From assembly GCA_023053685.1 (NCBI GenBank), contig JALIGW010000002.1, positions 256,422,846 to 256,486,845 on the forward strand: a stretch of 64,000 nt of DNA, in the 5' to 3' direction. This document shows, piece after piece, positions 55,215 to 64,000 of this stretch. Both the position numbers and the translations under genes were made by a program. Position 1 is the first letter of the stretch; every line of letters starts with the position of its first letter. The DNA comes from Diadophis punctatus similis. Taxonomy: Eukaryota; Chordata; Lepidosauria; Squamata; Dipsadidae. Under the pieces are notes generated by a model, which saw nothing but the letters and a program-made list of their open reading frames with translations, had not been told where the DNA came from and made no database searches.

Positions 55215-55654
55215 TTTCTCCAACCCCCAACAGCTGAAGAGGCGCTTGGGTTTCGCTTCCCCAGCCTGAAGCGTTGGGCTCCTCCGAAGCGGAACTGAGG
55301 AACTAGCCAGGATCCAGCAGGCAACAAGCCTCCATTCTTCATCAGGGCAGCTCAGGGACTCTCCTCCTCCGCCCCATGGCTGAGTCTCCAAATGGGGCAG
55401 GCACAAGGTTCTGTAATCCACCCGAAGTAGTCCTTGACTTATAACAGTTCATTTAGTGACCGTTTGAAGTTACAATGGCACTGAAAAAAGTGACCCATTG
55501 CCTAATATTTCTTCTTTTTAAAATATTTTTTAGTGTTTTGAATGTTTTGTAATACTTTTATGTATATACCTGCTTTTAGCTTTGCTGTATGTTATCCAGA
55601 GTCACTTGTTGTGAGTTGGGTGGCTATATAAATTTGAGAGAGATGATGAGAGAT
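55215..55654. repeat. Segment R, copy before unit D
   Basis: Collinear with 40797-41215, including GTTGTGAGTTGGGTGGCTAT and TTTGAGAGAGATG, up to the start of the copia LTR. Confidence 0.85.
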
Positions 55655-55763
55655 TGTCAGAGTTACGCAATAAATCAGAAGCTTCACAAGATAACTGCAT
55701 TTTGCTGATTCAAATAACTTCTTTATAAGTAGAATAAAACATTTACAATACCGCACTTTGTTT

Positions 55764-56964
55764 AAAGTGACCAGATATTTTTTTTTTAAGCGGGACATTG
55801 ACGGGGGGCGGGGCCGCCTGGACGCCGTCATTTGACGTTTGCCCTCTGCGCATGCGCAGAACGCTGCGCATCCGCAGAGGGCAAAAGGATGCAAATGTCG
55901 GCATCCAGGTGGGTGGGGGGGGGGGACGCGGGAGGCCTTTCCTCGCCTCCCGCCTCCCCGCTTCGGGAGCCGGCAGTGGCTTGGGCTGGCTCCAGATCTC
56001 CTTTCTCCCCCTGTCACTCCAGCAGCCCAGCGCTGGCAGAGGGGGAGCAGGAGAGCGAACAAAAGTGATTCCGACCGCCGAGCAGAGACACCCGGTGAGC
56101 GGGGCGAGAGGCGCGGGGATGGCAGTGCCCTACCTACCTGGGACTTTCCCCGGTAGCTTCAGTCGCGTTCCTTGCTAATAGCGCCCAGAGCAGAGCAGCC
56201 CCTCCCAGAAGATCGCGAGACGTTATCTTTTGGAAGAGGCTGCTCTGCTCTGGGCGCTAATTAGCAAGGAACGCGACTGGAGCTGCTACCGGGAAAAGTC
56301 CCAGGTAGGACACGCGCCCCGTCCCGTCCGCCAGTCCTGCCCCGCCCGCCCAACCCGCAGCGCGAGACGCGCATCCTACCTGGGACTTTTCCCGGTAGCA
56401 GCTCCAGTCGCGTTCCTTGCTAATTAGCGCCCAGAGCAGAGCAGCCTCTTCCAAAAGATAACGTCTCGTGATCTTCTGGGAGGGGCTGCTCTGCTCTGGA
56501 CGCTATTAGCAAGGAACGTGACTGGAGCTACCAGGAAAAGTCCCAGGTAGGACGCGCGCCCCGCCCTGCCCCACCCCTTTTGCCACGGCACACTTAGCAT
56601 GGCCTCATGGGACAAGTGCAAAGTGGCGCTCCCCCCGCCCCAGGGTTCGCTCCGCCCCGCGCCACCCTGTGAATAGAGGGGACTGAATCGGAAGCCTGTC
56701 GCTCGGGCGCGCGTCTGGCTGGAGGAAGAAGCGGGGGCTCATTAGACGGAGCCCGACCCAACATGGCTGGCTTAAAACTCTCGGAGTTTTAACTCTCCCT
56801 CAATCTCGCATGCCCCCCCTTCAGGCTGATTTTTGGAAAGAATGCCATAGCTTGTCGTGCATTCTTTCAAAAAATCGGGACTTTTTAGAGGACGGGTGGG
56901 ACGCGGGACAAAGCATTAAAAAGCGGGTCTGTCCCGCCAAAATCGGGACGTCTGGTCACCTTAA
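55764..56964. mobile_element. hAT-like transposon in the copia LTR, with nested palindrome
   Basis: 1201 bp. The 8-bp target duplication CTTTGTTT is at 55756-55763 and 56965-56972. The ends are AAAGTGACCAGAT and GTCTGGTCACCTTAA, inverted. GC-rich. Positions 56132-56552 hold four alternating inverted copies of a ~85-bp module. No transposase, so it depends on another element. Confidence 0.88.
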
Positions 56965-57115
56965 CTTTGTTTCACAGATCACATGTTGAGATGTTTTCAC
57001 AGCAATCTTTTAATGGTGGACTGACTAAACCATGCCCTTCTTCTTGCTAAGTTTCTGGACATGCTCAATTAACACTTCAGCCCGATTGGCTGACTCAATC
57101 ACATGGCTCTCCCAG

Positions 57116-60100
57116 TCATGAATATTCCAACACTCCTCCCTTCATTACTGGGAGAGACATCAAACCAATTACATTTAAATATTTCCTATGATTCACATTA
57201 CCCAATGGTTTGGTCATCATGTCTGCTAAATTATCCTCTGAAGAACAATGATGTAAACGTATCAATTTTTCTTTTACAGCTTCCCTGACATTACAATACT
57301 TAATGTCCACATGTTTACTTCTGTTCTTCACTCTGTCACCTGTTGCCATTTTTATACAAGCAGCATTATCTTCATAAACAGTTACAGCTTCATTTACATT
57401 TACATTTAAATCTTGTAACAACTGTACATACCAAACTACTTCAGAACATAACTCAGACAATGCAATAAACTCTGCTTCAGCAGTTGAAATAGCAACCGTT
57501 GTTTGCTTTCTGGACTTCCAACCAATTAAAGCCCCTCCAAACATTATTACAATTCCAGAATTAGACTTTCTGGTTTTTACATCATTTGCATAATCACTAT
57601 CAACATAGCATTTCAATTTTAATTCTTCAGTGACCTGTATTTGAAGACCCAATTTCACAGTTCCCTTCAAATACCTGAGAATTATTTTCACACCCATCCA
57701 ATGCAACTTTGTAGGTGTAGCAGTAAAGCGACTTAAGATGCTCACTGCACAAGCTATGTCTGGTCTGGACCACTGTGACAGATATAACAGACTCCCTATT
57801 GCAGAGTGATATATCTCCTGATCACAGGCTTCACTTTTATCCTCACCCAAACTATTGTAAAAATCTGTGCTCATATGTGTAGGAGCAATATTACAATCTT
57901 TCATGTTATACTTCTCTAATAATTGTTCAATTTTTCTCCTTTGACTGAGAATATAACCACCTTTTTCAGTTTTTTGTATCTCTACACCGAGATAATTCTT
58001 TATTTCTCCCAAATTCTTTAATTCAAATTTCTTTTCTAACTTATTAGCAAATTCTTTAACTTGTGATGCATCCTTTGCAATGAAACAAAGATCATCCACA
58101 AATGCTAATAGCAGACAATTCCCACCTTGTAACTTTCCAGTGTATATGCAACCATCAGCTTTGCAACTCGTGAACCCAAGACCTTTCAATGCAGTATCTA
58201 GACAGATATTCCAATTTCTGGCTGACTGCTTCAGCCCATAAATGGCCTTGTTCAATTTATACACCATGTTAGGCTTTTTACTTTCATACTCTGGCTCTTG
58301 AACCATATAAATTTCTTCTTCTAATTCAGCATTGAGGAATGCAGTGGTTATATCAAAATGCCAAATTCTATGCCTGTATGCTGATGCTAATGCCAGTGCT
58401 AGTCTTATGCTCTCAGCTTTTACAGTTGGCGCGAACACCTCATCATAGTGCACATTCTTTAATTGAGAAAAACCTTGTGCCACCAACCTTGCCTTATACT
58501 GTACTTCATTATTGGGCAATACCTTTTTCTTATATACCCACTTACATCCTACAGCTTTCGTACCCTGTGGCAAAGTCACAGATGTGAACACTTCATGATC
58601 TCCCATGGATTTCATCTCTTTATCCATGGCTTCCTTCCACTTTTCTTGTTCAACTTTTGGTAATGCCAATACTTCCTTATAGTTTCTTGGCTCATACCAC
58701 ACATTACACACTTTAACTTTACTGGCAGAATACCTGTCTGGCGGAACCCCTCTGTTACTACGCTCTGACCTACGTGGCATTGCCTGTTCTTGTGTATCAA
58801 GCTTTTCTGGCTTCATATCTTGTTCAGACTCTCCTCCCTGAACATAGACACCTTCAGTAAATGATTCACCATCATTAAATGAGTTATTGTCACTAAGTGG
58901 ATCACCGTCACTAAGTGGATCACCGTCACTAAGTGAGACATTTTCAGAATTTGCATCAATTCTGTTCCAATTTTGTTCTGCAAAACTAGCAGACCTTGAA
59001 ATCACTATCCTTTTACTTCCATCGCTAAAGCGATACCCTTTTGAGCCTGGCTCATAGCCCACAAATCTGAGCTTTCTAGCCTTTTGTTGTCCCTTTCTTC
59101 TGATTGCCTTTGGAATATGTACCCAGGCAGTACTTCCAAATATTTTTAAATGTGCTAGAGAAGGCTTTCTCCCATATAGCATTGCATATGGAGTATTATT
59201 GATGGATGAACTCCACAGCCTATTAACTAAATAATTGGCAGTCAGTATGGCTTCACCCCAATATGACCTGCTCATACCAGAATCCTCCAGTAATGAGTCT
59301 TTCATTATTTGCAAAACACCATTTCTCTTTTCAGCCACTCCGTTCTCTCCCGGTGTGTAAGGATTTGTGCGCCTGTGTCTTATTCCCAATTGTCTCAACC
59401 ATTGTTGAAAATTTGTTGACATAAATTCAGAACCTCTGTCAGTTTGCAACTGACATACCTGTTGTTTGTACCTTCTCTCTACAAAACTTAACCATTGCTT
59501 AAATTGCTGTAGCACCTCTTTTTTACTCTTAAGTAAGTAGCAAAACCCAAACCTGCTGTAGTCATCCACAATGACCAGCGCATACTTCGCACCTCCCAAA
59601 CTGGCTTGCATAGGCCCAATTAAATCAGCATGAACCAGTTCTAGAGCTCTTGTGGTTTGTCTTGTGCTAAACTTGCTAACTGGGAATGCTTTGGATTTCG
59701 ATGCTTTGCATACTGCACAATCCAAATATGCCTTACATCCCTTCAAATCTAATCCTTCTGCAAATTCTTTCATTTGTTGAACAACCTTAAAATTAGCATG
59801 ACCAAGTCGTCTGTGCAGATGATGAACACACGAATTGTGTTCTGCTACATTTTTAAATATCTGGGAACAATGTGGGACCTTTTGTCCCTGCAACACATAA
59901 AGATTACCCTCTTTTATGCCCTGTGCACAAACATCCCCATTTCTTTTGATGAGACACTTCCCATTTACAAATGTGGTTTCATAACCTTGCTTGTCTAAAC
60001 TAGACACACTTAACAAATTATGCTCCATTTCAGGCACACATAACACATCAGTAAACCTGAATTCCAAATATGGAATTTGCACATCGCCTCTTCCAATGAT

Positions 60101-61105
60101 TTTAGCCTTTTGACCATTGGCTAAGGCCACTTCTTCATGGTTTCCTGGGAAAAATCTGGAAAATAAGTCAGAATTATTAACAATTGTTTGACTAGCCCCA
60201 CTGTCAATCAACCATTTGTCTCTATTGTTATTATAACAAACTTTTGCAACTGCAATCTGTCCTTGCAAATAATGTCTCTTGTCTTGCGTATTTCTTCTCT
60301 GTGCACAGCTTTTCTGCAGATGATTGGTCTCTCCACAAATGAAACACGCTTTTTTAACTTGCTTGCAGAATTGTTGCTGTGTAACTTGATCTCTCCTGCC
60401 TGTGCTTTCCTCTTGTCTGCAGATACCTCCGCTGTTGCTAGAGATAGGCAGCCTGTGGAAAATTTTGCTGGAGACTTGCTGTAAGTTTCCACTGTACTCC
60501 TTGTTGGGCCCCCACCTGTGGAATTTTCCACCAGCATGGCTGAAAAGCCTTTTCTCATATTCATTCAATAAACACGATTTCAAAGCCTCCAAATTCAAAT
60601 CTGCTTCTGGCTTACTTTCAAAAATAGCTGATACAGTCTCCCAGCTCTGATCCAAACTGTTTAACACTAATAAAACTTTTTGGGACTCTGGAAACTTTAC
60701 TCCACGTTGCTCCAATTCTAGAAAATTAGCCTGCATTTTCATTAAATGATCTTCCATAGAATCTCCTGTCTGCATAATCGCTCTGAAAAGCTTTCTTGAA
60801 AGTTGGACCACATTACACGCAGAAACATTGACATGTACTGCTTTCAATTTCTGCCATATTTCTTTTGCAGACTTTAATTCAGCTACATTTAAGAATTGAT
60901 CATCCCCCAGACTTAAGAGAAGATAAGCCATAGCTTTGTCATGAGCTTTTTGGTCTGCTGCTCCAAGCACTTGCGGGGGGTCTGCTACTATGTCCCATAA
61001 TTCTTTTGCTTTCAAAAATCATTCCATTTTTGCAGCCCAAATTAAATAATTTTTCTTCCCCAATTTAGGTATTGGACTGTCTTTAAATTCCATAGCAGCA
61101 GCCAT
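57116..61105 (-). CDS. copia gag-pol polyprotein with one early stop codon
   Basis: Starts MAAAMEFKDSPIPKLG at 61105. After 28 codons a TGA (61019-61021) interrupts; the same frame then runs 1300 codons to 57116. Order: gag; CCHC knuckle CFICGETNHLQKSC; protease WLIDSGASQTIV; His-zinc HLHRRLGH; integrase (HADLIGPM, VDDYSRFGF, TDRGSEFM, GENGVAEKRNG); RT (KARLVAQGFSQ, and FVDDLCFIAK with the catalytic DD); RNase H (YVDSDYAND, STAEAEFIALSE). The stop lies inside the LTR start. Apart from the TGA no break was found. It would encode the particle protein and all replication enzymes. Confidence 0.95.
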
Positions 61106-61206
61106 CCTGCTTTATTTTTCTTCTCTGCCTGTTCCTTTAACAACACAGACAGCTTCTTATCAGCTTAAAATTACAATGCAGTTTTACTTTACTTCTTGAG
61201 CGATTC

Positions 61207-61220
61207 CTGGGCCCATAACC
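61207..61220 (-). other. copia primer-binding site complementary to the initiator tRNA anticodon arm
   Basis: The 14 bases next to the 5' LTR read GGTTATGGGCCCAG on the element strand. The plus strand CTGGGCCCATAACC is the conserved anticodon stem-loop of initiator tRNA-Met. Drosophila copia is known to prime from a 5' half of this tRNA; the same mechanism is inferred here. Confidence 0.8.
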
Positions 61221-61484
61221 TGTCAGAGTTACGCAATAAATCAGAAGCTTCACAAGATAACTGCATTTTGCTGATTCAAATAACTTCTTTATAAGTAGAA
61301 TAAAACATTAACAATACCACACTTTGTTTCACCACATGTTGAGATGTTTTCATACTGGAGTATAATGGTGGACTGACTAAACCACACCCTTCTTCTTGCT
61401 AAGTTTCTGGACATGCTCAATTAACACTTCAGCCCGATTGGCTGACTCAATCACATGGCTCTCCCAGTCATGAATATTCCAACA

Positions 61485-62212
61485 TTTTCCTCCTTGGAAG
61501 GTTCACTTTATTGGGAGAGCAGAAGAGAAAACCACCTGTGCCCCCATCTCTTTGGCTCCTGTGCCCACCTCCTCTGAGTCTCTTGGCAACTAACCACCCT
61601 AGTTTCATTAGCTACAAATTGCTGGTTTGGTTCCCCTGAGCAATGAAGCATCTATCACCAACAATGCCTTTTCTTTTTAAGGAAATCTGATTATTTCTTC
61701 CTGTCATTGATCCATTTGGTGTTGTCCCTTCCCCAGGTGCCCCCATGCTATCTTGCAAGGGGAGGTATTGACGACAGGAGTCCAAATCTTCTCCGGGAGA
61801 TTTGAGACAGTTCCTACAACCACACACTGACCGATTCTTCCTGTGGTGACCCCAAGACCGTAGATGAGGAAGGGGAGGGGAAAATTCTGCCCTTAGAGAT
61901 CGAGGCTGCTGCAGTCATGCGGAGCCAGTCTGGATGACCTCTGGAGGGGGCGAGGCTCAATTGGAGGGCTGTCTAAGGGCATCTAGGGATGCTGGGAAGA
62001 AGGGAGCGGTCTTCCACTCAAGGCTGCCCCATTGAAACCCCCCCCCTCTTTCCCACAGAGCTGGTCTTCCCCTCCGTGGCAAATGTCTTCTACACCAGGA
62101 ATGGCTTAAGGTAGATTTCTCAGAGGTCATCTAGTTCAACCCCCTGCTCGAGTAGGGGAGACTCTACACCATTTATACCATCAAGCAGGAGACTCAACAC
62201 CATTAAAATCTG
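61485..62212. repeat. Unit D class II 3'-flank fragment
   Basis: Matches unit C 43325-44052 almost base for base (TTTTCCTCCTTGGAAGGTTC, AACACCATTAAAATCTG). It is cut on the left by the copia LTR and on the right by the L1. By analogy with B and C, another minus-strand class II beta gene may lie beyond the right edge. Confidence 0.85.
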
Positions 62213-62792
62213 GGGACTTCCGGTGGCACCGCGAGCTTCGCTGGACGCTCTTTATGGGCGCTCGATTCCAGGCTCCGTAAAAGCCGCCAGATAAGCCACA
62301 TCAGCTGTCTGGCGGCTTGGAAACTTCCGTCCTGGGCAAAGGGAGGGGAGAAGAGCAGACGGGCAAAGATAGAGCCCCCCTAATACCCCAGAAGAAGCTC
62401 TGGGGTGCAAAGGGTGAGGGCTCCCTTGAAGCCTGTCACAGCTCCGGACCTGGAATGCCTCCGCTTATTTTTAGCGGAGCAAGAAGCCGCGACCATCTCT
62501 GCTGGTAACAAATGGTTTTATTACTCTAAACAATGTAGCAGACGGAACATACCAGGAGAATCTAACAGCAAGTATTCTTACTTAACTCCAATGTTGCTTT
62601 TTGGATTTTCTGGAAGCAACAAAGTAGCTAAAGATGGCGCTTGGAATTTGAAAGGCATGAAAAAGTGAAAGCTACTGAAGCTAGTGAGAGTTCTGATTGT
62701 TAACAGATGCTTGTAAGAAATCCTTTTATTTTCTACTCTCTTCTTTGATGAACTTTGCTTTTTTGCTATACAAGAATTAATACAAATTGAAG
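62213..62792 (+). mobile_element. L1-type LINE 5' UTR
   Basis: Begins GGGGACTTCCGGTGGCACCG immediately after unit D sequence and runs as untranslated leader to the ORF1 start. The start is fixed by comparison with uninterrupted unit C sequence (AAAATCTG|AGCCCC at 44052). The 5' end appears complete, so the insertion may be full length. Confidence 0.75.
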
Positions 62793-64000
62793 ATGTCTTT
62801 AAAACTGGCAAAGAATGTTTCTTTTAAAGGAATAGGAAAAATTGAAAACTTTCCTACAAATATCGTTAACCTGCAAGATTTTGCCCCCCCAACACAGCCT
62901 CTTACATTGGAAAAGTGGCAGCAAACTATGAAAGACATGCAGAAAGAAATTGCTTTAGTAGTTAATAAAAAAATTAAAGAAATTAATGGAAAAATTACTG
63001 AAATTAATGAAAAAATACAAGCTGTCTCAGAGGAGTTTGCATCTCAGACTCAACAAACCAGAGACAATGTGGAATCTGTATTTAAAGCTTTGGCAGTTAA
63101 TATGGATTTATTGGGACAAGATGTGGCTGAAATTAAACAGTCTACTGGGACTTTGGTTGAAAAAGTAACTGAGATCCAGAATAAAATTGAAGGAACTGAG
63201 GCAGAATTAACGATGTTTCAATATAAGTATATGGAATTTGCTTTACGGCTAAAGGGGGCAAAAGAAAATAATCAAGAGAATTTAAAAGAAAAGATCTTGG
63301 ATGTATTGGTGAAGATCTTGGGGGAAACAAAAGCTGAATTGGAATGGCAGATTGAAAAAGTATACCGGGCCAATTCTTGGTTTGCCAGAAAAAATCATTT
63401 ACCAAGAGACATTGTAGTATATTTTACCACAAGGACACTGCGAAATCAAATCTTACAGGCGACCTATAAAAACAAACTTAAGGTGGAAGAACAAGAGGTT
63501 CTGACATTTAAGGAAATTCCTCCAAAAATATTAAAAGCACGTAAAGATTATACTTTTCTGGTGGCAGAATTAAAACAGCAACAGATAAGATACAAATGGA
63601 GAATCCCAGCTGGATTATCTGTTACTTTTAGGGGAGAAAGATACAGACTTAATACGATCTGTGAAGCAAAAGATTTTTTTGCCAATGTGTTAAAGGTTGG
63701 GAGACCAAAATCACCGGAAGACAAAAGAAATGAGGAACAGAAAGGAATCCTGAAAAGTCAAAAAGAACCAAAGGATCCAAGACAAATTAAAGAAGTAAAG
63801 ATTGAAAGTGAAGAAGACAAAAGATATGAGGAAATTAAAGAAGAGGGAGAGGATTATTATTGGTTTTCACAACAGAAAGGAACTCTGAAAAGTCAAGAAG
63901 ATACAATGGATTTAAGACAGATTAGAGAAGTAAAGGTTGAAAATGAAGAAGATTTAAATTATCGATTTCAGTCCTCAATTCCTCCAAATGAAGCAAGAAT
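62793..64000 (+). CDS. L1 ORF1 protein, open to the window edge
   Basis: ATG at 62793 followed by 402 codons with no stop. Residues 40-130 are a Lys/Glu/Gln-rich coiled coil. About 146-180 is an RRM-like start (FALRLKGAKEN). About 183-290 is the C-terminal domain of L1 ORF1p (YRANSWFARKNHLPRDIVVY, QILQATYKNKL, YKWRIPAGLSVTFRGERY). After about residue 303 comes a charged tail with two 45-residue tandem repeats, starting KGILKSQ (63741) and KGTLKSQ (63876). ORF1p is the RNA-binding, trimeric chaperone of the L1 particle. ORF2 would lie to the right. It is incomplete only because the window ends. Confidence 0.93.
   Translation, partial: MSLKLAKNVSFKGIGKIENFPTNIVNLQDFAPPTQPLTLEKWQQTMKDMQKEIALVVNKKIKEINGKITEINEKIQAVSEEFASQTQQTRDNVESVFKALAVNMDLLGQDVAEIKQSTGTLVEKVTEIQNKIEGTEAELTMFQYKYMEFALRLKGAKENNQENLKEKILDVLVKILGETKAELEWQIEKVYRANSWFARKNHLPRDIVVYFTTRTLRNQILQATYKNKLKVEEQEVLTFKEIPPKILKARKDYTFLVAELKQQQIRYKWRIPAGLSVTFRGERYRLNTICEAKDFFANVLKVGRPKSPEDKRNEEQKGILKSQKEPKDPRQIKEVKIESEEDKRYEEIKEEGEDYYWFSQQKGTLKSQEDTMDLRQIREVKVENEEDLNYRFQSSIPPNEAR

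Larger units (their letters stand above)
55655..61484 (-). mobile_element. Ty1/copia LTR retrotransposon, near-complete, with hAT insertion in the 3' LTR
   Basis: Minus orientation. The 5' LTR is 61221-61484 (264 bp, TGTTGGAATA...CTCTGACA). The 3' LTR is 55655-57132, about 269 bp once the hAT element and its duplication are removed. The internal order protease-integrase-RT-RNase H identifies copia. The polypurine tract GAAGGGAGGAG (57133-57143) precedes the 3' LTR. The two LTRs differ at several sites and a small block, so the insertion is not very recent. Flanks show no 5-bp target duplication (GAGAT left, TTTTC right). Confidence 0.95.

Noticed and set aside
55116..55298. Short frames over the CT/CA repeat
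   Set aside because: Low-complexity translation; no conserved codons on either side.
56230..56454. The same short peptide encoded on both strands
   Set aside because: A consequence of the palindrome; no domain and no start context, so not treated as a gene.

Overview
This is vertebrate nuclear DNA, almost certainly from a squamate reptile and most likely a snake. The evidence is MHC class II beta exons with vertebrate splice sites, a SCAN-KRAB-C2H2 zinc-finger gene, many copies of a squamate-type tRNA-derived SINE, CR1/L2/L1 LINEs, a Ty1/copia element, Tc1 and hAT transposons, and abundant microsatellites. One 100-N assembly gap lies at 38588-38687. Species and family names are inferences from sequence features; no database was searched.

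Layout. 0-5.8 kb: a broken plus-strand MHC class II beta 3' fragment (297-780), a SINE plus L1 tail, then an isolated minus-strand class II beta signal-peptide exon (3566-3620) with a decayed X/Y promoter, and a separate plus-strand ISRE/CRE/X/Y promoter-like block (5041-5150). 5.8-19.6 kb: CR1 pieces, then a complete plus-strand SCAN-KRAB-24-finger gene whose five coding exons join in one frame. Its long intron carries a Tc1 transposon inside a Helitron remnant, and nested hAT elements inside a CR1. 19.8-25.8 kb: shuffled and inverted pieces of the class II flanking unit, a SINE, and the 5' half of an L1.

25-62 kb: a tandem array of class II beta units, all on the minus strand. Unit B has exons 5, 4 and 3 at 28.8-29.6 kb and exon 1 at 39.3 kb. 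Its exon 2 is not seen; an L2 LINE and the assembly gap occupy that position. Unit C has exons 5 to 1 from 45968 to 51846 and a full beta-1 exon, but exon 3 is frameshifted as assembled. Unit D is only a 3'-flank fragment (61.5-62.2 kb), so a further gene may lie beyond the right edge. Each unit repeats a 3' flank with a Ty3/gypsy integrase scrap, a CR1 endonuclease fragment, a flanking segment called R here, and, in B and C, a minus-strand X/Y promoter. 54.2-61.5 kb: a retroviral-type LTR, then a copia element with a nearly intact gag-pol frame, a 14-nt primer site matching the initiator-tRNA anticodon arm, and a 1.2 kb hAT element with a nested palindrome in one LTR. 62.2-64 kb: the 5' end of an L1 with ORF1 open to the window edge.

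The host genes fall into two groups. The class II beta genes encode the beta chain of peptide-presenting heterodimers; no alpha gene was recognised. The zinc-finger gene is probably a DNA-binding repressor. Most of the rest is transposable elements, which account for much of the structural difference between the class II units.
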